Counted from the first letter of the stretch, positions 33,984-46,976 are shown. The stretch: 64,000 bases of DNA from Vitrella brassicaformis (GCA_001179505.1 CDMY01000271.1:1-64000), one strand, 5' to 3'. Made by a program: numbers and translations. The notes: generated by a model from the letters alone, not told the origin.

Positions 33984-36900
33984 ATGGCCGCCACCTCGAA
34001 GTCAACGCGCAGGGCGGGGTAAGGAAAGAATAAGCCGCACCTCCGCCCACGCTACTTGTTGGTCTCCTTTGTCTTGTTTCCAGGCCAATGGACCCGGGCA
34101 ACATCACCGTGGAGCAGTGCCGGGCGGCCATGAATGTAAGATCTGGCAAAACACACGGTCTCTCACAGATATGCCGATCCGCGATGATTTGATGCTCCAT
34201 TACAGTACGCCAACAAGAGTGCAGCACCGATGGAGCGCACACTGAGCGCTGATTTCCATCCGTGCGTAGGCGGCTTGCTCAACTCGTTTAGCAAGTGTAA
34301 GTGAACACACACGCAGGCAGACAGGCAGACAGACAGGCAGGCAGGCAGGCATTGCACATGGCATGCATCAGGGAACCGACGCATTTCTTTCATTAATGAA
34401 ACGTTGTGTGTCATGTCTGTCCATTTCCCATGGCGCGTGTTGTGTGGCGATCCACGTATCGATGCACATGTCAGGGGGTACTCACAGTGCCGACGAGATT
34501 ATCGCACATCAACACGCGTTCCTGCTGCAGAAGTTCATGATCAAGACGCAGTGAGTACACATCCGGGCGCCATGCATACTTGATTGTGCTTTGTTGATCG
34601 TCGAAAATACAGGGGTTTGCACGAGTTTGGGATGACCGATGCGTCCGTGAGGAGCCGTGTGACGTACGGTTCGGCCACATCGTTCGCTGGTGCGTATTCG
34701 AAAGACGAAGACGCACACAAAGCACAAAGCTCAATCTCTTTCCCCGTAACGCACGCAGGTCTGGAGCGCATCCGTGTGAGAGAGATGTTGCTGTGGCAGA
34801 GCCACCCTGGTCGCGTGTTGGTCGTCAACATCGTGACACGACCCCTGAAGCAGACCTGTGTGGGGTTCATAGGAAAGGATGAAGAGGGCACACCCATATT
34901 GGTACGACGGACATGGGACGCACACGGTAGAGAAAGAGATTTACTGGTGGGTCCATTCGCTGTAGGTGGCCATGTACAACTGTGGAATGTACAGCCAGGA
35001 GGATGCCGACGAGAAGATCAAACCCGACACATGGTGTGCAATCGCAAACCCATTCTACAAGGTCATCGCAACCTACACCGAGATCTTCTCATGTATCCGT
35101 CTCTGTCATATCTCTGTCCTCTCTTGCCGTATCCACAGATCGCAGGCGACGGCTTTCGGGCTGTTCGTATTGATGATCCGAGCCAGGTGAGGCTCGATGT
35201 GAGCCCTCGCGACGCGTCATTCCAAGCGGAGGCCAACAAGGTGCGTGCCGCGGATCCGTCCACAGCTGAGGGCTGGAAGGCCAAGGGCAATTCGCACTTT
35301 GGCAAGAGGGAGTTTCTCGACGCATACATAGCTTATATGAAGGTGGGAAGAGGAACAACGAGATATGCAGCTGAGCTCAGCTGCCATCATGTGCACTGAC
35401 TGACGCTACTGCTGTTCCTTCCGTATTCTTGTCTACAGGGTATTCGACTGGGCGTGCATCAGGTCGTCTGTGAGGTGCTGATGAGGCGAGCGAAGTGCCG
35501 CATCGGATGCGGGGAGTACCTCGGCGCCTTCATGGACGTCTTCACCGTGCTGCGGCTGCTACCACACCCCACCAGTAAGTGGGGGAGGACAGCAATCCAC
35601 TGCATGGACATGCAACCTCCGTACAAACGCGTTTCCGTCTCGTTTGTGTGTTTGGATGCAGGCGTCGAGAAGGACAGCAAGGTGCACGTCATCCAGCAGG
35701 CAGCACTGGACATCTACGGCGTGATGATGCAGTGGCTGACAGCCTCGCAGGGCGACACATCCACATCCACCAGCAGCAACGGCAACAGCGGCATTGAAGT
35801 GCCCATCCCAACGAGAGAGACCATGACGGCATTTGTCACGGATGTCGTCACGCATCTGTGCACAGCCAGAGGGCCAGAGGGTGTGGAGGGTCGCGACATC
35901 AGCGAGGCGCTTCAGGCAGGCGAGGTGCTGCAAGATGATGACGAGAATTACGCCGAGGCCGCGGACGTCTTCACGGCCGGACTGGCGGAAGCGGATCTTG
36001 ACACACTCATGGTGGGCGAGGCGGGATACGTACGGTGTTCACCACCGAACGACGCTTGTGTCCCTTTCAGATTCTCCTGAGCAATGCATCCGCCTGTTTG
36101 CTGAAGCCAGAGCTGGTCAAGGAGGGCGGTCCGGACGCCATGTGCTGCGCGGCAGCGGCACTGCACATCAGCTGCTTGAAGCCGTGTGCTGAATTTACCC
36201 CCATCCAGCAGAAGGTGCGTACCCACCCCGAATCAACCCACAAGCTTCCTGCCAATTTTCCCTGCCTGCTGTGCTTACCCCCTGTATAGGTACTCGTCCG
36301 GCTGGGCCAGGCCCTACTCGCAGAGCGGCTTTTTGATGCTGCCGACGTAGTCGTCGAAACGCTGGGGCAACAGGTATCAAACACCAGCGGACATCCATCA
36401 ACAGATGGACAATGTCATCACGTCTGTGTGTCTGTTGAGCCCGCCAGGATCTCACTGAGCCAATCAAGGGCCAGGTAGATGCCTTATCTGACCGTCTGAC
36501 GGCCCACAAGGCGCAGGCCAAGGGCGACTTTGACTGGCCATCGATCTACGCGTGTCACCTGGCCAACGCCAAGGCCAGGCAAGATGGCAAGCCGCCGACA
36601 CCGCTTGATTTGGCCGAGTATGCCGGGCCCATCACCGTGAAGCAGGCGGAGGGCAAGGGCAGGGGGCTCTTCGCGACTCGGAACATCCAGCCAGGGGAGC
36701 TGCTCATCGTTCAGAAGGTGAGATGCTTCACTGACCGATGCCCGGAAGAGGAGTGACACACATCGGCCTTCTGTGCCTTGTCTGTTTGACGTGCAGCCGC
36801 TCATATTGGAGACCGGTGCCGCGGTCTTTGAGATCGAAGGCAATCGGCTGACACGTGGGTCACAGCACCGAGCATACGAGAAGTTGGTCAAGCTCGCCGT

Positions 36901-38465
36901 TGACGGCTGGCATCCACGGCTGGTGTCGCAACTGGGCTGTCTGTCCGAGGGCCCAGACCATTTGCCCACGTATGAGGCCCCGGTGAGAAGAGAAGATGCC
37001 CCTTGGCCCATTGATTTCACTTCCTCTTTCGATATGCGTTTTTCAGAGCGTTGATAGGACCATGGGCCTTGGACCAACCGCGTTTCCATTCCTCCCGCGG
37101 CTCTACATGGGTGCGCTCAAAGGCGGCAAGGGCGACCTGAGGGAGTTCGGTGCGCCTTTCGTCCAACTCCACCCAGACCAAGTTCGCAATCTGGTCGGTC
37201 AGCATCACACTGTACCACACGATGCCAATGGTAATAGTCCTTTCTTTGTGTTGATATCAGTGTGACAACAACATCCACGATGCCCACGGCATCCTGGCAC
37301 GGACGCCGAAGAAACCACGATCAGGTAAGTGATCATGCAAGCAAGCTCGTGGTTTCTGCTGATGGTACCACAGTGTATTTGCCGTCTTGTATCGGTCCGC
37401 GTCCGCAGAGGGCGACAAGAATGGGTGGGACAACAAAAGTGGTCTCTGGGTCTTGCCGTCCTTGATGAATCACGACGGCACGTGCAGGAACGCCATGTGG
37501 TACGCAACACTCGCTCTCTTCATTCTGCCTGACACACACTGCTCTGACGCGATGCAGGGTTGCTATTGATGAGTGGATGGTGGTGCGAGCTACCAGGCCC
37601 ATCGCTGAAGGAGCAGAGGTACTGACTGCCTACTACCCGTGTTTCGGCGAGATCCCGCCGAAGAAGGAGGCCGACTTCGCCAAGGTAGGTGAGCAAACAA
37701 CCTTCCTTCATCCATCCCTCTGTGTGCGCGATGGATGCACAGAAGTGGTCCATCCCGTCTGCGTACGACAACGACACGTACAAGGCACTCGAGGTACGAA
37801 GATGATGTCAGCGTCAGCTGTACCTCGAGTGCCTTGTGTACTTGTGTTCCTTCTATTTTGGCTGCAGGATGGTGAGAAGCGCTTCAAGGTGATTGATTCC
37901 ATGTTCAACACCTCCATCGAGCCATCGGGGCGGCCGGCGAAAGACGCGGCCACCAAGATCACCACGGGGCTGCTGGAGTGCGACAAGCTGCAGATCAAGA
38001 TAGAGGACCTCAACGTGCCTACCCTGCTCATCTCCAGAGTACACAAGGTGAGTCGTAGCGAGCGAATGAATGAGTGAGATGGTGGAGGGCGCGTGCCGCC
38101 TGTTGTCCCTGTCAGCTGCGTGGGATGCTGTTGAGCCGGCTGCTGTCGTGGGACGAGGTGGCCAGGTGCTTCATGCAGTCCATCGAGGCGTCACGCGCCA
38201 TCCGCGGACCCCACGAAGACGACCTGGCGACCATGGCCAACTTCACCATGTTCGTCAAGAGCGGCCCCGCACACAAGAGGATGGTGGGCTGATGCCACTT
38301 GACACACGGACACCACGCGCGGCATGAAGGAATGAGTGTGCGTGTGCGTCATGGTGTACACAGGTCACGGAGATGAAGAAGACCTGTGAGGTGCTGTACG
38401 GCACAAGCGAAGCGGCCAACGTGCTCTTCCTCGGCGAGTGCGACCTTCCTCCTTTCCGCACCTGA
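33984..38465 (+). CDS. TPR-SET domain protein (putative protein-lysine methyltransferase)
   Basis: Exons begin 33984-34018 and 34084-34135 (MAATSKSTRRAG|PMDPGNITVEQC, in phase), then 34206-34296 and 34475-34550. The N-terminal region contains GRVLVVNIVTRPLKQTCVGF and DTWCAIANPFYK, typical of plant TPR-SET proteins. TPR-like helices follow (AEGWKAKGNSHFGKREFLDA, AKCRIGCGEYLGAFMDVFTV). The SET domain opens with GKGRGLFATRNIQPGELLIV near 36655. Its core, after an inserted helical segment, is LPSLMNHDGTCRNAMW followed by MVVRATRPIAEGAEVLTAYY, the NHxC-like and ELxxxY signatures. The C-terminal segment ends LGECDLPPFRT* at 38465. SET domains transfer methyl groups from SAM to lysine; the target here is unknown. 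The NHDGTC spacing differs from the usual NHxCxPN, so zinc or cofactor details may vary. Confidence 0.82.
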
Positions 38466-39051
38466 CGGACCCATTGATTAGCAGCGGTAGATAGACGGTA
38501 GATAGACGAGCCGAGCAAAAGTGGCCGGCCGACGTCCGTAGCTGGCCTTCCTTTGTGTGTGTGTGTGTGTGTGTAATGGGCATGGCGTGTTGAGATGGAA
38601 TCTGCGGACGGAAGGACAACAGATATGTGCGACTGAATGAATGAATGAATGTGTGTGGTTCAATTGGTGAGTGGATGAGATCAGCCAGCCAACAGTCCAA
38701 AGACACAAGGAGTCAGACAGGCAGACAAGACAGATGGAGAGACAGACATCGGGGGAGGCGAGCCAGCGACAGAAGTCTAAGTGTGTGTGTAGGTATACAT
38801 CAATCAGTCTGTGGACAGATGGACAGACTACAACACCACCACTACAACCAACCAACATCACTCATCACTCTAACCACCACCAACCGTATACACATCAATC
38901 AATCGTCCACACCGACAACGCCGCACCGCACCTATTTATCCATACAGCCATTCAATCCAGCCACATACACACACTCTCAACTGACCGAAATGCCCCTGCC
39001 TTCTCTGTCTCCCTCCTCCCCCCTGTAAACCCCTGCCTGTGTCTGTCCCTA
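38466..39051. other. Repeat-rich convergent gap
   Basis: No exon is recognised between the TPR-SET stop and the Patched-like stop. The stretch includes a (GT)n run at 38552-38574 and GAAT repeats at 38634-38650. Confidence 0.5.
38552..38574. repeat. (GT)n microsatellite
   Basis: An uninterrupted GT run of about eleven units lies in the convergent gap. Confidence 0.85.
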
Positions 39052-40943
39052 TCATATGGATAATGTCCTCAGGCCGACCTCGGGAAGCGAAGCTCGGAAT
39101 GCCTTGCCGATCCCCTCGATGAAGTCGGTGGGCAGCTCGTCATCCCCGCCGTCATCACGGCCGCCACCCCGCTCACGGTCACGCTCACCGCGTCTCGATG
39201 AGCGACGCGACCGATCGTGCCTCGACGAGTCGTCGTGTCGCTCACCTGACGAGCGGCGCTCACGGGACTGACGAGACGACGAGCGGTCGCGGTCGCGTCG
39301 CTTCTCCCGGCGCTCGCGGCGGTGTGTGTACCGCTGGAGGGCGTGGCCATCTCCCTCGTGACGTGCCTGGCCCTGATCCTCGGGAAGCAGGTCTCGCAAC
39401 GCGGGGATGCCGTTCTTGTCGTCCCTCTCGCGGCTGCGGTGTCTGCCGCTCTTGTGCCGTTGCACCTTGTGCGGATTGCCGCGCTGGCGAGAATACGACG
39501 AAGACGCCTGCGACAATGCACGCTGGTTCTCGGCCTCGACGTGGTCGGTGAGACTGCGAGTGCCGCTGTAGCTGTCGCGGTGCATGTGGTGCGTGCGGGA
39601 GGAGCCGCGCGGGGCGTGCTGACGGTCCTTGAGGATCGAGTACTCGTGCGCCGCCTCCAGGTCGTCGGGGTGTCCTGAGCTGCTCTCCGTCTTGGCACCG
39701 CCCCCGCGATGCTTGTCGTGCTTGCCGGACAGATGGAGGGGCATCTGACGCGCGTGTGGCGTGAGGGCGAACGCATTGGTGGAGGAAGGCGGCGGCGGCG
39801 GCGTGCTCCACTTGTGTGGCCCGCCGCCTCCGTCGCTGCCTGGTGTGAGCGATGGGGTGTTGGGGATGCGCGTGGTGCCGGTGTTGCCCTCGGCGGGTGT
39901 GCTGTTGGAGCTGCCGTTGCTGTAGCGGCTCTTGTTGGTCGCAGGCGTCTTGGGCCCCTTCTTGCCGCCCCGGTCCTTCTCGTCACTGTTCTCATTGTTG
40001 ACGGTGACTTGGTCCTCCTCGTGGCCCTCGCCGTGAGGCTTCTCCATGGTGCCGACAAGCGATAGGATAACGGGCAGAAGGATGATGCCGTGCGCGACGC
40101 CGAAGCCCACCACGAGTGTCATCATCTTGAAGAAGACGCGGAAGAGGTATGACGCCGAGAAGGCCATGCCGAAGATGCCGATCTGTGTGGACACGGCGCC
40201 GTGGAAGATCGGATTGCCCATCAGCACAAGAGACTCGACCACCCTGCATAGTGCAGTGCATCGGACGGAGGCACAGGCGAAGGGTCGGCACTTTTTCGCT
40301 GTATCAGTTAGCTAGTTGTGTGCGTGTCTATCGTGTCGTGTTGGTTGCTTATTCTTACCTGAGGTTTCTGGTTTCGCCTTCACAGTGTGTGAATGTGTGA
40401 ATGATGTGCGCGGAATAGTCGACCGAAAACCCAATAGACATGACCAAATTGATCTGCACACCACACACAGCACACACACAGAGACTTTCATGTCATGCGG
40501 ACGGACCTGTTTCTGTGCAAGCGCTTGCTCGCTGTGGGCTGTTTGCGTACCATCGTCAACATATTCAGCTGAGACACAGGCAGACAGACAGACACAGTCA
40601 ATCAATGGCGACATGCCGATGAGTGAATGAGTCGTTGTGTGTTTGCTGTGCTGTGCTGTGCGTCCTTCGCTGGTTTACTGACTGGTTGGCTGTCTGTCTG
40701 TCTGTCTGACCTGCAGTCCCCAGAAGGACATGAATCCGATGACTACGATATCGATCATCCCCATGATCAGCAGCACCAGCAGTGCTGACGCCACATTGGG
40801 AATCAACACTGTCGCTACCTACACACACACACACACACACAACACACACACACACACACACAACACACACACACAACACACACACACACACACACACACA
40901 ACACACACACACACACACACACAACACACACACAGACACACAG

Positions 40944-40974
<31 letters not shown>

Positions 40975-43900
40975 CACACACACACAGACGTCCCAACATC
41001 ACAACGGCCACGCGTGGCATCCATCCGTCTCTGCTGTGGTACCTACCATGAACATGACGAATCCAGCGATGGTGAGGTTCTGTATGAGTGAGGGGACGAT
41101 CTGCAGGTCGCCCTCAAAGAATATCATCAACACGTTGAAAGGAATCGCTGTCAGCGGCTCCTCGCTGTCCTCCGCCTGCTTCGCGCAGTAATCACTGCAC
41201 ACTCACACACACACACACACACAGACACACACAGATGTCTTCTGTGAGCAGATCGGTTGTCTCGCTTCTGACCGAATGGTTTGCATCCACTTGGCCCGTA
41301 TCTCCGAGTTGGGGAGGAATTCGGTCATGACGAACATGCGAAACGAGACGAGCTCCTCCCCCTCCCACACAAACTCATGCTCGAAGATCTTGTACAGGCT
41401 GTCCTTCGCCTCCAGCACGCGCTTCAGGTTACGATTGAACTCCTGAACCCACACACGCCCGAACATTGTGGTGGCTGGACAGGCTGTGTCTCGTGTTTGT
41501 CTCACGGTTTTGTTGTTTTGGTTCTTGAGTGAGGGTCCGATGTCGGGATCGTCGAGGATGCGCTTCAGCGGATTCAACACGAGTATCGTCCGCTCCTCAC
41601 CTGCACCCATACATATCACACACACAGACATCCCACACCTGTTCGTTCCACCCACCCCCCCGTGAGTCTTACTATAGAGTCGATTGTGGAGCCGGTCGAG
41701 TGACCGCTGCGTCTCAGGTCTGGACCAGTCCTCGCGGGATTCAAAGAAGACCTCCGTGGGCGCCAGCTCGTAGGTGGTGAAGAACTCCTCGAGGTCCTGG
41801 TCGAAGGGCTTGAGGTAGGAGTCGTCGGGCGACAGCAGGCTCAGCTCCAGGCCCCTCTCGAGCTTGGTCACGCCGTAGATGGCGATGCACACGAGCGTCA
41901 GGAAGAAGAGCAGGATCGTCACCTTGGCCACCGGGTGAGTGATGAACTGTCCGTAGTAGTACAGGAAGAACAAACGCCACTTGCGACCCACGTTGCCTGA
42001 GGTAGACAGACAAAAGGCAGGCACCGCCCACAACACAACACAACCACGTGTCGCGCAACGCAATGCCACCCCCTCCCATGCCCCTCTGTCTGTGTGTACC
42101 CTTGGGTTCCTCGAAGAGTTCTGCGTCCATTCCGGGCGGTATGTGATCCATCGAGTCCTCCCGTGCGCCCTTGTGCGGTCCCTCCTCGGGTATCTCACTG
42201 AGTGGTGGGTTGCGTGAGCCGGCTGAACCGCTGCTCTTGGTGCTCTTGGGCGTCACGGTCATCATGGTGGCGGTGCTCTTGGGTGTGCCTGCGTTGGCCA
42301 TCTGCTGCTGGGAGCGGCTGGAGCTGGAGCGGCCATTGGTGGTGCTGCCAGGCATGGGATTGTTGGCTGTGGGTGGACGCTTGCGGCCGCCAGGAACGGT
42401 CGACACGGGCGGATTGGACGGCCGGGCGGGATGCTCCTCCTTGTGAGTGTACCTGCCATCGCATCGACGGAGGAGAGAGAAGGTTGGGCCTTTTGGTGAT
42501 TGTCGGTGTGGGTACCTATCCTACCTGAGCTGCTTCCTCTTTGCGAGTGCTTTGGCCTTAAAAGACACGAGTGAGAATGTCGACAGGTCGGGGTCGAGAG
42601 GGGGTTGGTAGCCTGGAGCCGACTCACGCGCCTCGACGCGCTCATCGACCTGAATGGATCGATGTGCGGCACAGACACGTGAAGGTGTGCAGAAGCAGCG
42701 CGTGTGCGCTGCATCCTTACCGGTGTCTTTTTCGGCAGGAAGAAGGGGCAGACTTGCAGGGCCTCTTCTCGCTTGGCGTCGAGACACAGCACGGCCAGGA
42801 AGATCGTCAACGCACACACATACCCGCAAAGCAACCCTGATGGATGTCATGTGCACACAAGGAGAGGAGAGGAGAGGGATGGATGGCGATCCAGCCGGCC
42901 AACTTTCTGCCAACCGAAGAATGAGTAGAGGCAGAAGTTGCGAATGGAGAGGTAGGGGCTGAAGGATCCGATAAACAGCGCCAGCAGATTCGTCACCGTC
43001 GTGATGGTGATGGATATCCCTATATGCACACAAGACACGGCACGGTGCAAACAGACCCTCTGTCTCCAGCCAGCCTCCCCTCCCTGCCTGTCCCACCCAC
43101 CGCAGTCGCGCATTGCGACGGCCATTCTTTCGTGTGCCCTTTCGACCATGTAGGCCAGGGCGTAGCTATTGATGATGACGAAGACGTCGTCCGCACCGAT
43201 ACCCATGATGAGGAAGATCGACACGAGCGCCGTCGGCACGAACTCCACACCCATGTGGGAGCACAGCCCCATCCCACCCAACACGGCCAGCAGGGCCGAG
43301 CAACAACCTGCAAACGCGGGCATCGCCCTGACAAACCAGACAGGCGAGGGGCCAGTTGCAAGGCGTTCATTGGTGCGGTGTCTCGACACAGGTGTTTGTG
43401 TGTGGGGATGACTTTGATTTGAAGAGGTCGCATGAGAAGTTTTGCCAGGTTGCGTATATGATGAGGACGAAAAAGGTGATGACGACAAAGATGATGTCCG
43501 ACGCACTCCGCGTCGCACGCGCCAGCTCGTCGTCTGCACACACGCACACACAAAGCCACACACTGCCTTTCTCTCTTCTAGAGGCTCTTCTGCGGTGTCC
43601 CGTCCCACCTCTGCTCCGGAAAGCCATGAAAGAGACCTCCAGCCCCGGGAAGTCCTTGCCGGGCTTCTCGAGGTTGGTGTAGTCGGACATGACTTCGATG
43701 AAGGCCTGCTCCCACTGATTGGTGCGCTCCAGGGCCGTGTCCGTGCCGATCTCGAGATCGTAGCTGAACATCAGGGCTGATGGACGGGACGGACGGACAC
43801 ACAGCCCCAGACAAGACACATTGCATGCAATGGGAGCCGATTCTCTGTCCGGTGATGTATGTGATAAGGCATGGTGTTGATTGACGCACCCACCTTGTGC

Positions 43901-44974
43901 CTCCTTGACGCATGTGAAGTTCAGCGTGACTCTGCCTTGGTCGTCCCGGTCCTCGGGAATGACGATGCCGGGTACGTCCTTGAAGAGCTCCGGGGGCACC
44001 GACCTCCTGCACGTCTCCTTCTTGACGCCGCCCAGGTAGTACTCGATGGGGAAGAACTGACGCTGCTGGTTGAACGTGACCCCCTCTTCAAATTCGTATA
44101 TCTCGGGCGTGTCGGTCTGGTCCCCTAACAGCAATTTCAAGTCCAGCGCGCCCATCTCCAATATCGAGTTGACCGAGCATGTCCCGTCCGGCCGTTTGAA
44201 GCACAGCTGATCATCGAAGGTGTACTGCTTGGTGGCCTCACCCCCGAAGCCGTCGGGCTCGTCGACGGGGATGGATATGCGTCGTCGGGTCTTGGGCTCG
44301 ACATTGATGCCGCGTATGAGGAGGTTGAGCTCCTGGAGCTTCTCGAGGTTCTTCCAGGTGAGGATGTTCTTGCCCCTGTTCTTGCCCTTGCCGGTGACGA
44401 TGACGAACTCCCGGTTGTAGTTGCGCTCGCCGAAGAGGGAGGTGTGGATCGCCTGGTGCTGCTTGGCCAGACTGTCGGGCAGCGCATAGTTCCTCTCAGC
44501 CCCCTCAACCCTTACCAAGATGCCAGGCAGCAGACCTGATTGATTATCGACACACACAAACACAGACACATGGGTGCATGAATCTCGACTGGTGGGTTTG
44601 GATGCGCACCTGTGCCCAGGCAGCCCATGACGAGCAGCGTGCCTGCTATCACCTGACAGACACCCACACACATTGAGAATGGAATGGCTGCCCCCCGTGC
44701 AGCGTCCCACACTCTCCCTCTCTCTCTCTCTTGTCGGTGACTGACTCACCACCCATGGGTATCTGTAGACGGATGCGGCCCACCAGCAGAAACCGTCGTT
44801 AATCTTCTCGATGAAGTACTCCTTCCATTCCCCCACCGCCACCATGAACGCCTTCCATGACCAGGAAGGGGAACGGCCCTCCTCGGCTGCTTCCCCACCG
44901 CCACCATGTCGGCCCTCCTCTGGTGCTTTCCCACCGCCACCATGTCGGGAGGGCCGTTGACTGGAATCTTCCAT
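39052..44974 (-). CDS. Patched/NPC1-like RND membrane protein with a sterol-sensing-type domain
   Basis: The start at 44974 gives MEDSSQRPSR and a tandem HGGGG...EEGR repeat, then the first membrane span (VIAGTLLVMGCLG). A large extracytoplasmic loop follows, with FGERNYNREFVIVTGKG and many cysteines. The first five-helix SSD-like block includes GIGADDVFVIINSYALAYMV, the GxxxDD motif of RND transporters, and ITITTVTNLLALFIGSFS. A Ser/Thr/Pro-rich cytosolic linker leads to a second half with the span VTILLFFLTLVCIAIYG, loop, ATVLIPNVASALLVLLIMG, INLVMSIGFSVDYSAHIIHT and VFFKMMTLVVGFGVAHGIILLP. The tail of about 270 residues is Arg/Ser/Asp-rich and ends RTLSI* at 39052. The family moves sterols or lipids, or processes lipidated ligands. 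This protein fits PTCHD/NPC1-like members (PF02460). Cargo is unknown. Confidence 0.88.
40820..40987. repeat. 168-bp (CA)n-rich microsatellite inside an intron
   Basis: CA repeats interrupted by AACAC steps and ending in GA repeats nearly fill one intron of the Patched-like gene. On the coding strand the GT tract runs right up to the acceptor before VATVLIPN. Confidence 0.9.
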
Positions 44975-45324
44975 ACGAGCGGGAGGCGAGCTGGGAGGGG
45001 AGGGAGGGGAGAAACCACCGGTCAATCGAACGACAATGAAAAACTCTCAGGTCTGCCAGCCGTGTGTGTGTTCTCGTCCCCTCTGTGTGCCGATTGTTTG
45101 TCGGTGTGCTCTTCACAGCGATGGGAGACGAGGTGACAGATGGGCAGCAATGCGATACATGGCTGGTCCTCTTGCCGTGGGGCTCACTCCACTGGCGCGT
45201 CCGCACCTCCTCGGCATCGAGGGAAGTCAACAAACTTCGCCTCTGCACTCTCCCGTGCCCTACAGCGCGCGTACATAACGGCCCGGTCGACCTTGCGAGC
45301 TCTTTGTGATTTTCCAAAGGACCA
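44975..45324. promoter_or_regulatory. 350-bp divergent promoter with TTGCGAGCT motif
   Basis: This lies between the Patched-like gene (minus) and the cytochrome c gene (plus). TTGCGAGCT is at 45293-45301, about 23 bases before the cytochrome c ATG. Confidence 0.5.
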
Positions 45325-46345
45325 ATGTCCTCGTCTGCCGGGTTTCGCTTCTCGCGTCGTAAGCAGGACATCGAATGACATCGGTTTTCGTGGCTTGTGG
45401 CTTGCAACCACATTTCAGCCCATTTCTGTGTGCCGCGTGTGTCTGGCAGCGTATGAAGACGACATCCCAGACGGATGGACCTTGCCAGAAGGCTCCACCA
45501 AAAGGGGCGCAAAGGTGGGTGGGTGGGACCAGTGCTTCCCTCGTTCCTGCGTGATCTCTGCAGCACTCTCTTGAGTCGTCCTTGTTTGTGCTCGTCAGGC
45601 CTTCAAGAAGCATTGTGCGCAGTGCCATTCCATCTACCCGGTGAGCGCGAGGCGATAGTATGTATGGCTTACTCTGTGTGTGGCCCTCCACTTGTGAGGA
45701 CGTTCGCGCGTATCTCTATCTGATGTGTCAGGATGGTCGTGTGCCTTTTGCGGGCGCCGCTGCGTGGGGGCCGACGATGTGGCAGGTGTGCAACAGGACG
45801 GCCGGCGCAGTGATCATTACAGGCAACGCACACATCTCCAAATATCTCAAAGTGAGAGAGAGCGCTCGCTACTCAGGCATTTTTGGCTACAGTGAAAATG
45901 GTGCGGCGTGCCGCCTGTTTGCAGGACTCAGGTGTCGTGTGGACGGACGCCAATCTGATGAGATACATGAAAAACCCCCGGGTGCGTGAAATGAGAGAGG
46001 ACGACGTTCAGAGAGCTGTGTGTTCGATTGTTTGCCGTGCTGTGGCCTGTGTGCAGGCGTTCACTGAGTCGCCTGTTCAGGTCGATATCAGACCGATGGA
46101 TGCAGCATTGTACGTTCACCGAGTTGGGTTTCCCTGCTGCATACTTGCTTCAGATGAACTTTGCGGGCATCAACGACGTGCAGATGCGCGTCGACATCTG
46201 CCACTACCTGCACACACTATGTCCCGAGCACCCAGACGGGCGGGCGATCATGGCGGCCACCGAAACAACGCCCCTGCCAACTCTTAAGGAGTTCGGCGCC
46301 GCACTGGGGCTGGCGGGCAGGGCAGCCTCGCCACCCGCTGCATGA
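45325..46345 (+). CDS. Mitochondrial cytochrome c, seven exons, with C-terminal extension
   Basis: Exons 45325-45358, 45450-45514, 45599-45640, 45732-45851, 45925-45981, 46057-46080 and 46154-46345 total 534 bases (177 codons plus stop) with consistent phases. The N-terminus PYEDDIPDGWTLPEGSTKRG resembles apicomplexan cytochrome c. The c-type heme site is CAQCH in exon 3. Later landmarks are GPTMWQVCNRTAG, VVWTDANLMRYMKNPR (Trp, Tyr and NP positions of the fold) and VQMNFAGI, where Met is the distal heme ligand. It should carry electrons between complexes III and IV in the intermembrane space. After the usual C-terminal helix (DICHYLHTL) there are about 40 more residues, ending RAASPPAA. The usual Lys before the ligand Met is Gln. 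These changes suggest divergence, not loss of heme binding. Confidence 0.9.
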
Positions 46346-46976
46346 AACAACCGGCGGAATGGGGACAGGGAGGGGGGAGGGGCGGGTGTTCGGGTGTATC
46401 GACCGAGTCCACATACGGTTCGCACTGTTGGATGTGGGCGGCATGTGGGTACTGTTGTGCCATGTGCAATTTGTCATAGTATGCTTCGTGTTGACGGAGC
46501 ACGGGACTGATGGTGCAGTGCAGTATGCGCCTGTGGGGTAGCAGCAGGGGCGGGTCGGTTCGGCTCGGCTCGGGTGTATGATGGACAGTACGTATCTGAA
46601 CTCACAATATGACCCGCAGGATGAAGTCGGCTAAGTGCCATTTTTGGGCTTTGCAGCACTGCCAAGATCTCTGCCTGCACATACGTCGCAACCGACGACC
46701 ACTATTCACATCGACACACACACACACACACACATACATACGTATGTATGGTCACACAAAACAGCTGCCTGCCTGCCTGCCTGATGTCCAGACAGAGGCA
46801 AACATGGAACCACATCTGACCATGCTGCTTCGCAGCGCACTCCGACAACCACCAGGAGAGAGTGATGCTGTGCGGGTGAAAAACCCAACTCACGTTTGTG
46901 AGGGCCGCACAGCCACTCCATATCTCCCCCCTCTCCCCCCACCACCCCCCCAGAGATCCCTTGCTCAGCCTGCGAA
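46346..46976. other. Gene-free convergent gap
   Basis: There is no recognised exon between the cytochrome c stop and the TFIIS-module stop. It contains a (CA)n run near 46715-46735. Confidence 0.5.

Noticed and set aside
33553-34242. Minus-strand frame of 229 codons spanning the mini-ORF and TPR-SET start
   Set aside because: It overlaps both the mini-ORF and the conserved TPR-SET exons in another frame and shows no recognisable feature.
39198-40065. Plus-strand open frames opposite the Patched-gene tail
   Set aside because: They mirror the Arg/Ser-rich tail. The minus-strand frame continues from conserved membrane helices.
40820-41000. CA-repeat block considered as a CRISPR-like or satellite array
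   Set aside because: It is a simple dinucleotide microsatellite with no spacer structure, lying inside an intron.
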